DNA of 64,000 nucleotides, taken from contig OX485805.1 in assembly GCA_950295325.1 (NCBI GenBank), positions 4,032,501 through 4,096,500 on the forward strand, given 5' to 3'. The stretch's first letter is position 1, and each line of letters opens with the position of its first letter. The notes under the pieces were generated by a model, which did not search any database, was not told the origin of the DNA, and worked only from the letters and a program-made list of their open reading frames with translations. Source of the DNA: Polytrichum commune. Taxonomy: Eukaryota; Streptophyta; Polytrichopsida; Polytrichales; Polytrichaceae. Both the position numbers and the translations under genes were made by a program. Shown here piece after piece: positions 12,422 through 24,459 of this stretch.

Positions 12422-13146
12422 CACTAAAATAGCCCTGTTACTGTGGGCCACAGTAATGTTGTAGAGCTCGTGTTAAACTTCTTAATGAGAAATAAGGAGG
12501 GTGACATTGGTTTTCAACCCGCATAAAATTTACAGTAGAAAATTGTAGAGCCCATGTTAAACTTCTTAATTAGAAGTAAGGTGGGTGACATAAGTTTTCA
12601 ACCCACACAACATTTATAGTAGGAAATTGTAGAGCTCATCATGTTAAACTTCTTAATGAGAAATAAGGTGGGTGACATAAGTTTTCAACCCACACTAAAT
12701 TTATACTAGAAAATTAGCATGGGATGCAGTGCCTGGTTTTGTAGAAACTTAATGTGGATGATTATTTTATTTTGTGCTACTTTTGTCTTTTGACTAATAT
12801 TCTATGTGTCGGCGTAAATCTTCAGAGAGACTTGGGAGAAAACGTGGGGTGGGAAATAAGGTGGGTGATATAAGTTTCAACCCACACTAAATTTATAGTA
12901 GAAAATTAGCATGGGACACAGTGCTTGTTTTTGCAGAAAATTAATGTGGATGATTATCTTATTTTCTTTTGAATAAAATTTGATGTGTCGGAGTAAAACT
13001 TCATAGAGACTTGGGGGAACACGTGGGGGGTCTTGGACGCACATTAACTTGCACCTTGGCTAGAAAATTAGTGCGCCCCACGCTAATTATTTCACGCTAA
13101 TTATTTCACACTAGTTCTCCGCCCACATTAATAGGGCTATTTAGTG
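12422..13146. mobile_element. Non-autonomous TIR element with internal tandem repeats
   Basis: The ends are inverted repeats of about 27 bases: left CACTAAAATAGCCCTGTTAC then TGTGGGC; right, reverse complemented, CACTAAATAGCCCTATTAA then TGTGGGC. Both ends are flanked by TA (12420-12421 and 13147-13148). TA target sites suggest a Tc1/mariner (Stowaway-like) MITE, while the CACTA-start termini recall En/Spm elements; no matching 3-bp duplication was found, so I favour the former weakly. Inside, an approximately 83-bp unit (GTTAAACTTCTTAATGAGAA then TAAGGTGGGTGACATAAG) occurs three times at 12465-12710, and a longer unit is repeated at about 12665-12840 and 12850-13030. No coding capacity. Confidence 0.75.
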
Positions 13147-14030
13147 TACCTCCCCTAAAATCACCGCATGAGAATCTCATGCTTTCTCTCCTTGTTTGAA
13201 ACATAATGCATGCCAACAAGCCAATGCCAAATGGATTCACAATCAAGATGGAATTGCGTACTTCAATTGCACCTCATGCTTTTTGTACGCCTAGGTTACT
13301 ACTTCTTGCATAAAATCTACTATTGAGGAAAATTAGAAGAGCACCCATGAAAGGGATGGAGTTTCCCAACACCTATCATATCGGAGGTGTGGTAGAAACT
13401 AGATACTTCTAACTGCAGCTTACACACTAAAGTTATGACTTGGCCATGTGTATATATACTTGGTGTATGGTAATATCATGTTTTTTGCGAGGTAAATCAA
13501 CATGATGTTTATAGTAAATAAAAACCACATAAAATGATTTTTTTATAGCAACTGCAAGAATTTTTTTCAAAAGTGTATTGGTGATTGTGGTATCAAGTTT
13601 CAAAATAGTGTGGAATGTTAATAAAATAGTGTGGGCCAACCTAATTGCACACAGATTCATGACAGTAGTAAGACTGTAGCACTGACTGACTGAGAGTCTG
13701 ACCTCGTGTACTGCGGCACTCGGCAAGTCTTCGGAATTAGTTCTAGGATGTTGATGTCAACTGAAGCCCAGTGATGACCGAGAATTTTTCAGGATGTATA
13801 AGGGATTACCGGAGGAGGGAACCAAACACTCAGCAGGCGGGGCATCAGAGGTCCTTGAATCTGAGCTCCACTTAGGGCATTATTTCTTCCTGCGGCCAGG
13901 TATAATTGAAAGACTAGAGCTTTGGCACTACCAAACATCATCAGCACTACAAGAAAGAAAGCATCTTGATCTGCACAGCAGAATTTCTTGAGACAAGGAA
14001 GGTCATAGGGGCTCATAGATACTGGGGAAG
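13147..14030 (+). promoter_or_regulatory. 5' flank of the first intact P450 gene
   Basis: No separate gene. A block conserved before all three P450 copies, GCGGCACTCGGCAAGTCTTC, lies at 13713-13732, 299 bp before the start codon. A TATATATA-type stretch occurs at 13449-13458 but is too far from the conserved block to call as the TATA box. The last 15 bases before the ATG (CATAGATACTGG.GAAG) are nearly identical in all copies and look like 5' leader. Confidence 0.4.
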
Positions 14031-16553
14031 ATGGGGGCGGCTCCGGAATTTGGGAATGGCACCTCTTTGTTGGCAGAGTTCAGCAATCCAGAATGGTGGT
14101 CCAGGGGCAGGATCACCACGGTGGCATTGATTGCCGTCACCACCCTTTTGATTTTGAGGAAGCTGTTCAGCAGCGGCAGGAAGAAGATGCACCTGCCTCC
14201 TGGCCCGAAGCCTCTGCCCATCATCGGCAACCTTCATCAGCTGGGCAAGCTGCCCCAGCGCAGCTGCTACCAGCTTGCCCAAGTGTATGGTCCCATCATG
14301 TTCCTCCGCATAGGGCAGAACCCCTGCGTGATTGTGTCATCCGCCGACGCAGCTCAGGAGTTCACCAAGGAGCAGGACAAGTCCTGGTGCACTCGCCCTT
14401 CCTCCATGGCCGCCAAGATCTTCACCAACTACAAGGACATTGTTTGGGCGCCCTACGGCAGCCATTGGCGCCATTTGAGGAAAATCTGCACCCTGGAGCT
14501 CTTCACCCAGAAGCGAATCGACTCCTTCCGTCCTCCCAGAACTGAGGAGTTCGACACCATGGTGAGGAGCATTTACTTGGGCTCCAAGGACGGCCAGTCT
14601 GTGAAGATCCTTCCCATCCTCAGTCACCTTGCCATTAACAACATCACGCGCATGATGCTCACCAAGAGGTATTATCATCTCCTGTTTGGGAATTCTTGGG
14701 TTCCAAAGGCACGGGGCCAAATCCGAATCACTTCATCACACCTCCTTCCGCGGAGTGCCATGAATGCGATTTTTGTGAATTTATGGGTTACTTACTATTG
14801 TGAGTCGTAGGGGCAGGGACTTGAGAGCCAAATCCAAGGCACTTCATCGTACCTCTTGGCCGGTTTCCATGAAATTTGCAGTTGTTGTGAATTGAGGCGG
14901 TTCTTCATGGTAGCCTTTGAATTCCTGGGTTTGCTGTGGTACCGAGGTGGTATATGTGGTAAGATGTGTTTATTGTTGCACATAACGCAGAACGGCTGAT
15001 GGTAATATTTGGTCCTCCTTCCTGCAGATTCTTCGGTGTGGACGCCAAGGGACAGGAGGGATCCAGCCGCTTCAAGGAGGTGCTCATCGCCCTGTTCGAG
15101 GTGCAGTCCGGCATGATTGTGGGCGATGCCATCCCTTGGCTCAAGTGGGTCACCCATGCTTCCGGCTTCGTCAAGTACATGAAGAAGGTGAAGTACGACG
15201 TGGACACGTTTCTGCAGGAGTTTTTGGACATCAAGAAGTCCGGAGAGAACAACGAAGGTGAGTCGAAGGTCGAGGACTTTGTGGACGTGTTGCTGGCCCA
15301 GCCCAATGAGACTGGAACTGGCAACCTTGACGACGACTCCATCAAGGGTGTCATCCAGGTACATAATTACTCAATGACTTCTCCCACAAATCTGAAACAA
15401 AGTGACTAGCCTCATCGCTTCACAAGCCTCGCATATTAAACAGGATGCTAATTACAAGGTGCAACAAATTCGTTTCCGATGCCTGGAAGGAGATTTTAAT
15501 CAATTTTGCAACAATCGTATCGCACTTGCATCACAGCAATTGTTGATTTAGGATGTAGCATCAAGCCAATAGCTCAAGTAGTGGGACTCACGATCTTCAC
15601 CTTCAATTGGTGTGGGTACCAGTCTCCACCGAGCCATGCTACTGCTACTGCTGTAGTGAGTAGTCTACCTGATCATTGTGCAAGTCACTAGGTCATCATG
15701 CGCTCATCACACTCAAATGTTCTAAGTACAGGGAAGCCTGGTGAACGTAGTAATGAAGCAACAAACAACAGCTAATCAAGTTGCCTTGGTTATTACTGTC
15801 AGAAAGACTCCACCTCTCATAACTAATGCGTCAACATGGATTGCTTTCTATTGTAATTCATATGATGTATAATATTGTGTAATTTGAATGATACTAATTC
15901 GTGAACGTACATACAATGTTCTACAGGACATGCTTCTTGCCGGCTCCGACTCCTCCTCCAACACTGTGGAGTGGGGCATCGCCGAGCTCATCCGCCACCC
16001 AGACGTAATGAAGAGAGTGCAAGCGGAGATCGACATGGTGGTGGGTAAGGAACGCACCGTCTCCGAGACCGACATCGAGAACTTGCCCTACACACAAGCA
16101 GTGGTGAAGGAGGTCTTTCGATTGTACCCCCCAGCCCCAATGTCCATCCCTCACGAGTCCATCGAACCCACCAAGGTATGGGGCTACGACTTGCCCAGCG
16201 GCACGCAATTGTTCGTGAACGCGTACGCCATCCAGCGAGACCCCAAGGTGTGGCCTAACCCCCACGTATTCGACCCCGAGCGGTTCGTGAAGCACCCAGA
16301 GATCGATGTGAAGGGCACACACTACGAGTTGCTCCCGTTCGGAGCCGGGCGACGCAAGTGCCCGGGAACATTGTTAGGCAACTTGTTCGTGCAAGTTGGT
16401 ATTGCAAGGCTCGCACATAGCTTCGACTTCGTGTTGCCACACGGCCAAGACCCCACCACCTTGGATGTGGAGGAGAAGTACGCGGGCACCATGCCCCGGG
16501 CTAACCCCCTCGACGTCGTCGCCAAACCTCGCTTGCCCGCACACTTGTATTGA
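14031..16553 (+). CDS. Cytochrome P450 monooxygenase, CYP71 clan, 3 exons, 531 aa
   Basis: A membrane-bound haem-thiolate monooxygenase that would use NADPH-P450 reductase and O2 at the ER; the substrate is unknown. Exons are 14031-14668, 15028-15358 and 15927-16553, all with GT-AG introns; phases join without a break. Seen in the protein: N-terminal anchor at about residues 28-43, proline hinge PPGPKP (56-61), C-helix WRHLR (146-150), I-helix AGSDSS (328-333), ExxR as EVFR (385-388), PERF (440-443) and the haem loop PFGAGRRKCPG with Cys468. All hallmarks of an active enzyme are present and the length is normal for a plant P450. The I-helix has Ser where Thr is usual. Exon 1 could be read on past the donor to 14810, but homology to the second gene fixes the splice site. 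Family assignment within the CYP71 clan is not possible by eye. Confidence 0.93.
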
Positions 16554-18944
16554 GTGAGGCACAAAATTTTCTTCACGTACTTGGAGTTGTAACAAATTCT
16601 GCATGGTGTTGATCATCATGTGGATCCACAAAATTGTTGGAGTAGAACTAAATTAGCAACTCAAATGATTCGGCTTAATTTGCACATAGAATCATCATCA
16701 TGCATGATGCTTATGATCTTAGGAGCATTATAATTAGTTCGACACACCATGCCAGTAGTCGGCCAAGAGCATTGCAATAGTGTGGACTCCGCAGATTCTT
16801 AGTTCTTTGAAGTGCACCGGAGTTTTGTACATGCCCGGAAGGTGCAATAATATGACCTCTTATCAAAATGGATTCTTGAAAACTAGTCAGTCATAAAGGA
16901 TGCAACTAACTCCTTTTGGAGTTCATCAAGACATACATAATTCAATTAACTTTCTACAGTTGATTTTTTTCAATTTCCACCTTGAAAGCTAGAATTGGAA
17001 AGCAAGGGTGAACATGTTGGAATATTGAATTGAATGTTGTCTCGGAACATAACAAATTTCACATTCCCTTAGGCAAACTATGTACCATCAAGGCAGGTGA
17101 AACGTCCCATCATTCCTATCTAATCTCCTTATAGTTTTATCTTTGTGACAAAGGGCCATTCACGATTAGGGTACTACTTTCGGGACAAAGGACTTAAGGA
17201 CTTTGTCGCATTGATCTTGGTTTTTATCATGATTTACTGTTATTTGATCAATAAATTTTACATAAATAAGTAGATAGTTCATAAGCTTTATCAAGAAATA
17301 TTATTATTATTATTTAATAATCACCCTAAACCCTAAACCCTAGGCCACATCAGTGGCATTTTTTTGCTATTTAGGTGTGCATTGGAGGTCAATTATTTCA
17401 TGTTATGTATCTTGGTACCTTGGTAAAAGCGTCATGTGTCCATTCATATAAATTTTTTTGTCCAATTCTAATACTAGACGTTCCTTTTACGTGTGGCTGT
17501 GAGTATATGTATATTTGGACATGTTTGGTGCCACATGTAAAGTTGGGCAATTGCTATTCAATACATATTTGGTTCTATTGGTACACACTTGAACGATGAG
17601 TGTGAGGAAAAAATTTGGGATCGTTTCGATTGATTCTTGTTGTCCTTTTCATTCCTTGATCCTAAGGTGAACAATTAAGACAGCACTCCTGAATGTTCTT
17701 TAAGGAATCAAAAGGATATCTTAGATGACCCTATTCCTTCTAAATTAACTTTGTCAGTGTACTCGATATGGAGTATGAAATGTAGGTATGATCCAAAATA
17801 TGCTTCACAATACAAATCTAAGCATACCAAGCATGTGAAGTTATCTAAAAACATCCGGTTTCCATTAGACGGCCAAAAGTAGTACCCCAACCGTGAATGG
17901 CCCCACAACCAAATACCTCAATTGGGGTCACTACTGTAATGCCCTTGAATAAGTCTACTCAAATTTATTTGGTATGGATTAAAATTAAATTATTAGGGAT
18001 AGATGTTTATTGCATCTCCAATGATAGGTGTTGGGAAACAAAATCCGTCTAAAAACCCAAATGGATCGAGATAAGTGAACTTGATATTGAGACTTTAAGC
18101 TTTGCACTCACTTCTTTTTGAATGCAAAACACACGGTTTGTGCGAGATGATTGAGCAGAATCCAAATCATGTCTGTAGCATTGCTTTAGCTATTGATGTC
18201 AAGGTAGATGTACAAAAAGGGGTTCCAACTTCTGAAGTCTAGAGAAAAGTTGATAATAGACATGCTTAACTTACCTTATAAAGTTATGAGGTGTACACTA
18301 ATGTTACACAATAGTCTACAAGTTGACTAAAGTGTACCCAAAAAAAGGACACTTGGCATTAGTATCCTCAAGAATATCTTCCCCTTGGATACTAAAATGT
18401 AAACATGACACTTGGCATTGGTATGCTCAATAATATACGCCTTCCCCTTGTATACTAAAACACATATCTATGATCTCAAATATTCCAATGTGCTAAGCTA
18501 AATGTCATAGATTTTTGTGTCAATTATTTTTTTCCTTTCAAAAGTTACTTATGTTGACGAACACTATCATACTAGGCAATTATCATATGTGACACTTTGT
18601 GACCTCTATGCATTTACTTTAGGCCCTTTGCAAATAGTATACGTGACACGAAATATCACAAACAATCACATACTAGAGTAAGTTCTTGGAGTATTCAATT
18701 ATGCAAATGGTCATATTAATCAGCCCTCATGCAACTTTGTCCTAGATTGTGCTAGCTATAGCATATTGCAAACTACTAAGAGTGAGTTTCCAAGTAAACC
18801 ACTCACCCACTACATTCTAGCTGAAAGTGGGTTGGCGATGTGTTCTCATGTAGATAAGCACAAGCCACCAACCAATCACATTATGGTAGCCTACTAGAAC
18901 ATGTAGAGCCGTGGACATGCGTCGCTAGAATTTCATGTGCCCAC
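16554..18944. other. Intergenic, no gene seen
   Basis: AT-rich sequence downstream of the P450 gene; the 3' untranslated region must lie at its start, but no clear polyadenylation signal could be chosen. A short interstitial run of the plant telomere motif, three CCCTAAA-type units, lies at about 17322-17343. Open frames here are short and without domains. Confidence 0.5.
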
Positions 18945-18947
18945 TAA

Positions 18948-19511
18948 GGGCCGCTTCACATTATGGCCATCCAAGTTGAGAGGCCGTGGGATTGAGTGGC
19001 CAAACTTTGTTGAGAGTCCAAAGAAATGGGCTGAAAAGAGCCAATAAAATATAGTGATTGTCCTTCGGCCGGGCATAATGTGAAGCCTTTAAAGGCCATG
19101 CCCAAAGTCCAAACCTTTGGCCATGAACTCTCATGGCCTCTCAACTTTGACAACCATAGTGTGAAGCCTCCAAAGGCCAAGCCCAAAGTCCAAACCCAAA
19201 GGAGCATCCCACTTTATTCCTTGCCCAAAACAACTCCTCCAATCTAATGGCCGAGATCTTGTCAATGATTGATTTTTTATGAAAAAAAAACCAACGGCCT
19301 CTCGACCATAGTTTGGGTTTCCATTCCCGTCCGAGCCAAACTTCCTTCAAGAGTCCGTCGCCTTCGTCGAAAAGTAAGCATTTTAAATTATGACGGCCTT
19401 GGGACTTTGGCCTTAGTGTGAAGGGTCAAGAGGCCGAACTCTTGGTTTCTTGCAATCCGATTGGTGGAAATCAACGGCCTTTCGACCTTCAGCCATAGTG
19501 TGAAGTGCCCC
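18948..19511. mobile_element. Harbinger/Tourist-type MITE, 564 bp
   Basis: The termini are inverted: left GGGCCGCTTCACATTATGGC, right (reverse complement) GGGGCACTTCACACTATGGC, with similarity running on to AGGCCGT about 40 bases in. TAA flanks both sides (18945-18947 and 19512-19514), the target type of PIF/Harbinger elements. The interior has a partial duplication (AAAGGCCA.GCCCAAAGTCCAAA at about 19091 and 19174) and no coding capacity. The left terminus starts like the candidate Harbinger element at 50383 (TAA then GGGCC), but similarity beyond that is slight. Confidence 0.72.
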
Positions 19512-19514
19512 TAA

Positions 19515-22500
19515 AGCACTTTTAAGCTACAAGTGCCGGTGCACCAAGGATTTGAAGACTGATGGTCTAAAACCTCTTCCTTGATAAACTAGAAGAGGAG
19601 GTTAGTAGGTGTGCCCAAATTTGAGAAGATGAGAGTAGCTGGTTGGCACGTACTAACCTTACCCCACCATATCCCATCTATATCCCATCTATAATTGGAC
19701 AAGTTTGTCTTTATTATTCCCACTAGAATGTGGTGGGTGAGTGACCTAAGGTAGAGGGTCCTAAATCCAACACCCCACCCAAAAGCAACATCTATAAATG
19801 CCTCCCAACCGCCAACACTCTACTGCCTTGAACCATTCCCTATGGAAAAGGAGTGCCCGGGCCCATGGAGTGAGTGTTTAGATGCCATTAGTGGCGCCAC
19901 CTCATACTAGGCTTCCACTACCTTCATATAAGGTAGGTAACAAGCTCCACTCTATCTCAAGTCAGTTCAAGGTGGGTTTAAGGTGGCTTGTTAATACCTA
20001 TTCTAGCCCATTTATTCACACCGGGCAGGGAACAACTACCCTACATAAAAGGGTTGGTTGTGTACTCGTCGTCTCTTTTTCTTCACGTTTGTTGGGATCA
20101 CCTAATGTTGTTAGGGAGGTTAATTTAGGTTGGGGCTTATTAATTGGATGTTGTTGGTTTAGCAAAGTTGGCTTCTAATGGTTTAGGGGTTGGATGCAGT
20201 TGGTTTACCAGTGTCAGTTGTTGTTCATTTAGGGGTCGGTTACTACAGGTTTAAGGGTTAGTTGTTGTTGGTTTAAGAGGGTCGGCATACCGCTATTGTT
20301 ACCCAGATCTACCATTCACTGCATGGATCTGCCATTCATTTCTGGGTCTAAGGGCCCCATCTACCAGCATTCTTTACAAATAACTTTTGACGGATTTCTT
20401 GATAGATTTCTTATGGGGCATTCCCACTTGACATTAGTTAGAAGTAGTTTTAGTCTAAAAGCGGTTTTAGTTATTTAGGGTTCACACATACGGCTCTTTT
20501 TAGTGCCGAGCCTAGGTGGCAAACGATGTGGCATGGCTTAAAAGTGGAGGTTTTAAGCCTCAACCACCGACCCTCTTTTCGGTACCTAAACATGAGGCAA
20601 GAATATAGGAACCTTAAAAGTGTCGCCTCCCACCCTTGTGATTGGTTGCTTTTTAGTCTTAGCTATGAGGGCACGAGGAGCTCCATTAACAAAAACCGAT
20701 GGTAAGATAGGTGAGTAGTAAGGCATTTGGGGATGGGACAAAAACTACCCAACATGCATTGCTTGGTAGATTAAACCATGAACATGTGTGAAAGCTACTT
20801 AACTAAAACCTACTTGAAAATCTCCGGAGCAAGTTCTTGTAGGTGCATTGAGATAGTCGGATGCCTCCGATATAACCGAGGGAGCTTTACCCGGTTTTTA
20901 GGAAATGCTTTGGGTCTTAACTAAAGTCAGGTGGGAAGGGGGCTCGGGGAGTTCACTAGACATGTATATATGTATACACGTGCGTGACAAGGGTATTTAA
21001 TCAAGGGATATTTAATTATCCATCCTTAATTTTTTGTACCATATTATCATATAATTTGATAATTTCTTGTTTTTTAAATGACCCTATAATTACTTTTAAA
21101 TTTGATGAAGCTCTAATTTTAAGCTAGGTATGTTCATTATAATTATTTAATTTTGCTCCAAAGGGTTTAAGAGCATTCAAAGTACTAAGTCACCAAAATC
21201 CAAGGCACAACAAGGTTTTACATTAAGAGTGTTCATAAACAGTTTCAAACAACAAAATCAACCCATGTTCCTCAATCAAGTTACACGCACAATTAAACAC
21301 AACGGTACTGAGTGTAAAAAAAACAATTAAAACACCAACAACAAAGCAAGAAAAAATAGGGTTCATGCAATAATGTAGAAGAGTATAGAGTTAATACTAC
21401 AACATCATGCTTGAAGCAGATAGACACAAGACCAACCAAAACTCCTCTAATTTATCTTGAGAAATTGTTTCTAGCATTAAAAAATACTAGCAAAATTGTT
21501 CATAGCAAATGAAAGATGTCATGTTCGTCTTGCAAAACAATTCCTAGCTCTTAAGAACACTAGTATATAATCAACAAATAATGCATGCCTTTAATCCTAA
21601 ACCTAGGAATCCGTCATCCGCCCTCATCAATCTTTCATCCCATTTTTTCAACTGAATCGACGTAGTTTTTCATCCAAAATCTTCATGCCTCTGAACACAA
21701 AGGACACCCTATTTCAAAAAAAAACCTAAGATCCTTAAATCCTACGGTATATTTTTATAAATATTTTATAAATATGCGTTATTTGTATCAAGCCTATATT
21801 ATTTATAATACAAATTGTATCATACATACTCACCTATATTACTTCTAAGAAAATTCTAAGTTTTTCCTTTTGTGAATATAAATTACCCTATATTTTCCCG
21901 CACGTTGCTTTCTAATATTATCGCAGTGAACTCCCCGAGGAAGGGGGCATTATCATCACTAATCATCGCTATCTATTGTCAATTCTTATACACAATTCTT
22001 ATTTTTCATTGGATTTTCTTATCATCACTTCTCATTGCTATCTATCATCACTTCTTATACGCAATTCTTATATTTGTCGGATTTCTTATCATCGCTTCTC
22101 CTTGGGGGGTTCACTGGCAAAAATCGTAGAAACAATGTGCGTTAAAAAAATAGGGTCTAATATATTCATTGTAGATAAATTTTGCAAAAGCTGTACATAT
22201 AATATAGGGGGTTTTTAAATAATGAAACAAGTTTACATGTAAAATACCATCACATATAACATCTTCTTTTATCTAGTTAATACATGTAAAATAACATGAA
22301 AACAATTAGTAGGGGTAGCGGGTCTAGGGTAGGGTCTGTGCTAGTGGATGAAAAGAAGTAATTTTCTGTTTAAAAAGATTGGATGTATGATTTCATAGGA
22401 TGGTTGGCTTGAACGTTACTGAATCAACGTATCCAATGTGGAGTTAATGTTCTCTACTTATGCGCCGGGAGGGAAAATTTCAGCACGTTGTTTGAATTGC

Positions 22501-24459
22501 AATCTTCTTTCCAATTTTCTTTGGTAGTATAAGTAAAATAGGGTATTTTTAAATGATCCCCCCCCCCCCCCAAAGTTTTTTTTCATAATTACTGATAGGG
22601 TGTATTAAAGTACAAGCATTTACCTTTATTTTGAAAAATACCATACCTTATAATCTTTTATGTAAGGTAAATACCCCCCGATAAGTAGGTCATGAGCGCA
22701 CATGTATGCATTAATAGAAGGAGTGACCCCCGGAGCACTTCTCATTGCTATCTTAACATCACTTCTTATACCCAATTTTTTTCATTGGATTTCTTATCAT
22801 CACTTAACCAAGTACTCATATATAATCATATTTTCCATATTGTAATCTCATGTCATGTGCCTCACATCCTCATGTTGCATTTCAAATGTATGTTGCATCT
22901 CCAACCAAAACAATATTTTAGGATACGTACACAATATGGATACTTAATCATATTAGATCCAAGCCCTTAATCACTTATTGCACCCCTAACATGTATAGAT
23001 CTAACATCTACATACACTTTAATATTGCAAATCTAACCTATATAGATCTAACATTCATCTTTTTAATGTGTTAGTACGATCGAGTCCCCAAAATCCTTAC
23101 CCCATGTGGATATGGGAAAGTACATATAAATGATATGTAGACCCAAATTTTCTAAATTGTAAAAAATAAATTCTCAAAACATTAGTGGTACAAGAAAAGT
23201 GACATCAATCCACTACACCAAGTATTGTATTCGGTGTCACTTACTATGACCATTTACAATATACCATTTCTTTTTTTTCTCAACAAAGCCATTTTAGAAT
23301 AAATACTACAATATCTATGGTAATTAGTGTCCTTGACTATCCAAAATTATGCAATGCTATAAATTTTTGCTAAGAACATGATTCATTGACCAAGTATAGT
23401 CATCTATGTGCTATATTGCCCATACAACCTATTCAATTTGTGTTGATAACAAATGAAATCTACACTGAGACGCCATAGCCTTATGTAATCCAAATAGTAA
23501 GGGGTGCTAAATATCATAAACAATTTAGCATATTTACTTGGTTAAAAAAGTAGCACATTGTGAACATTGTGAACCATAGTTCTACATATACATGTGAGAT
23601 ACAACCCCTTAGTGGCTTATTGCATTGCTAAGCTACACAAATGTAAGAACTATGCCCTTAATCACATGCTACATAGATGGTTAGGGTTTGCATGACTTGG
23701 TCATCTGCAAATGAAGTCATATACTCAACAATATGCACCTCAAGTTATCAACTCAATTACAAATGTGGCTAAGTTCATAATTCATGATTAAGGCTATGAC
23801 ATCCAAGGGTAGAATTTTTAATTATAATGTTGTGAGGTTATTGAGTGCAACAATGAGGGGGACTATGTCACAAGTTTGGATGATCAAAGTGAGCAATTCT
23901 TCAAGTGCATTCAGGACGCCCAAGTGGCAATTGAACCATTTATTGACTTGGAAGAAGATTTTGAGAGTGGGGAAGACTTTGATTTTGGTCTTGATCCCTA
24001 TAGCAGAGATTGTTTTGTTGACTATGCACAACCCTGTAAGCCGACCCCCAATTTGAGGGCATTGAGAATAGGGATTGTCAATGACATGCATGGGATCAGG
24101 GAGGAGGTTATGGCGTCCCCCGAGATGTTGGTTGTTAGAAGACAACATCTTGGTGGCCTAAGGGCATGGGTGGTGGGAAGCTCTAGCAGGGTTCAAGCTC
24201 ATATTAATGATGGCCTACCCCTTGGGCCTAATGTAACTAGGGCTACAACAAATTATATTAGTGCATAAGGGGGCCATTCTAATGACTTCATCTCGCTTTA
24301 CAACACACGTTTCCATAACACGCCTCGGGATGCGGACGACATTCAAGAGGGTGTTGAGGTGGGCAATGTGGATGGTATATGTTATGAAGGCCCAAATATA
24401 AAACTTAGAGAAAAAATGACATCCAGACAGATGAGCTACCAAATGCAACCCTTCTTGCA
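19515..24459. other. Intergenic, no gene seen
   Basis: Long AT-rich gap. At 21951-22100 a unit of about 70 bp (CATCACTTCTCATTGCTATC then ATACNCAATTCTTAT) is tandemly repeated, and a third diverged copy lies at 22735-22805. A C homopolymer lies at 22558-22571. A frame at 23876-24268 on the + strand (130 codons, acidic, with FIDLEEDFESGEDFDFGLDP) just before the pogo-like remnant has no domain I recognise; it may be decayed element sequence. Confidence 0.45.

Noticed and set aside
12422-13146. Assignment to the CACTA (En/Spm) superfamily
   Set aside because: The termini begin CACTA, but no matching 3-bp duplication flanks them and TA is present on both sides, so the superfamily was left open.
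14093-14720. Long open frames in other frames and on the - strand over P450 exon 1 (also 27857-28448, 15921-16576 and 30071-30528)
   Set aside because: They overlap the exons of real P450 genes and arise from their GC-rich codon use; they have no domains of their own.
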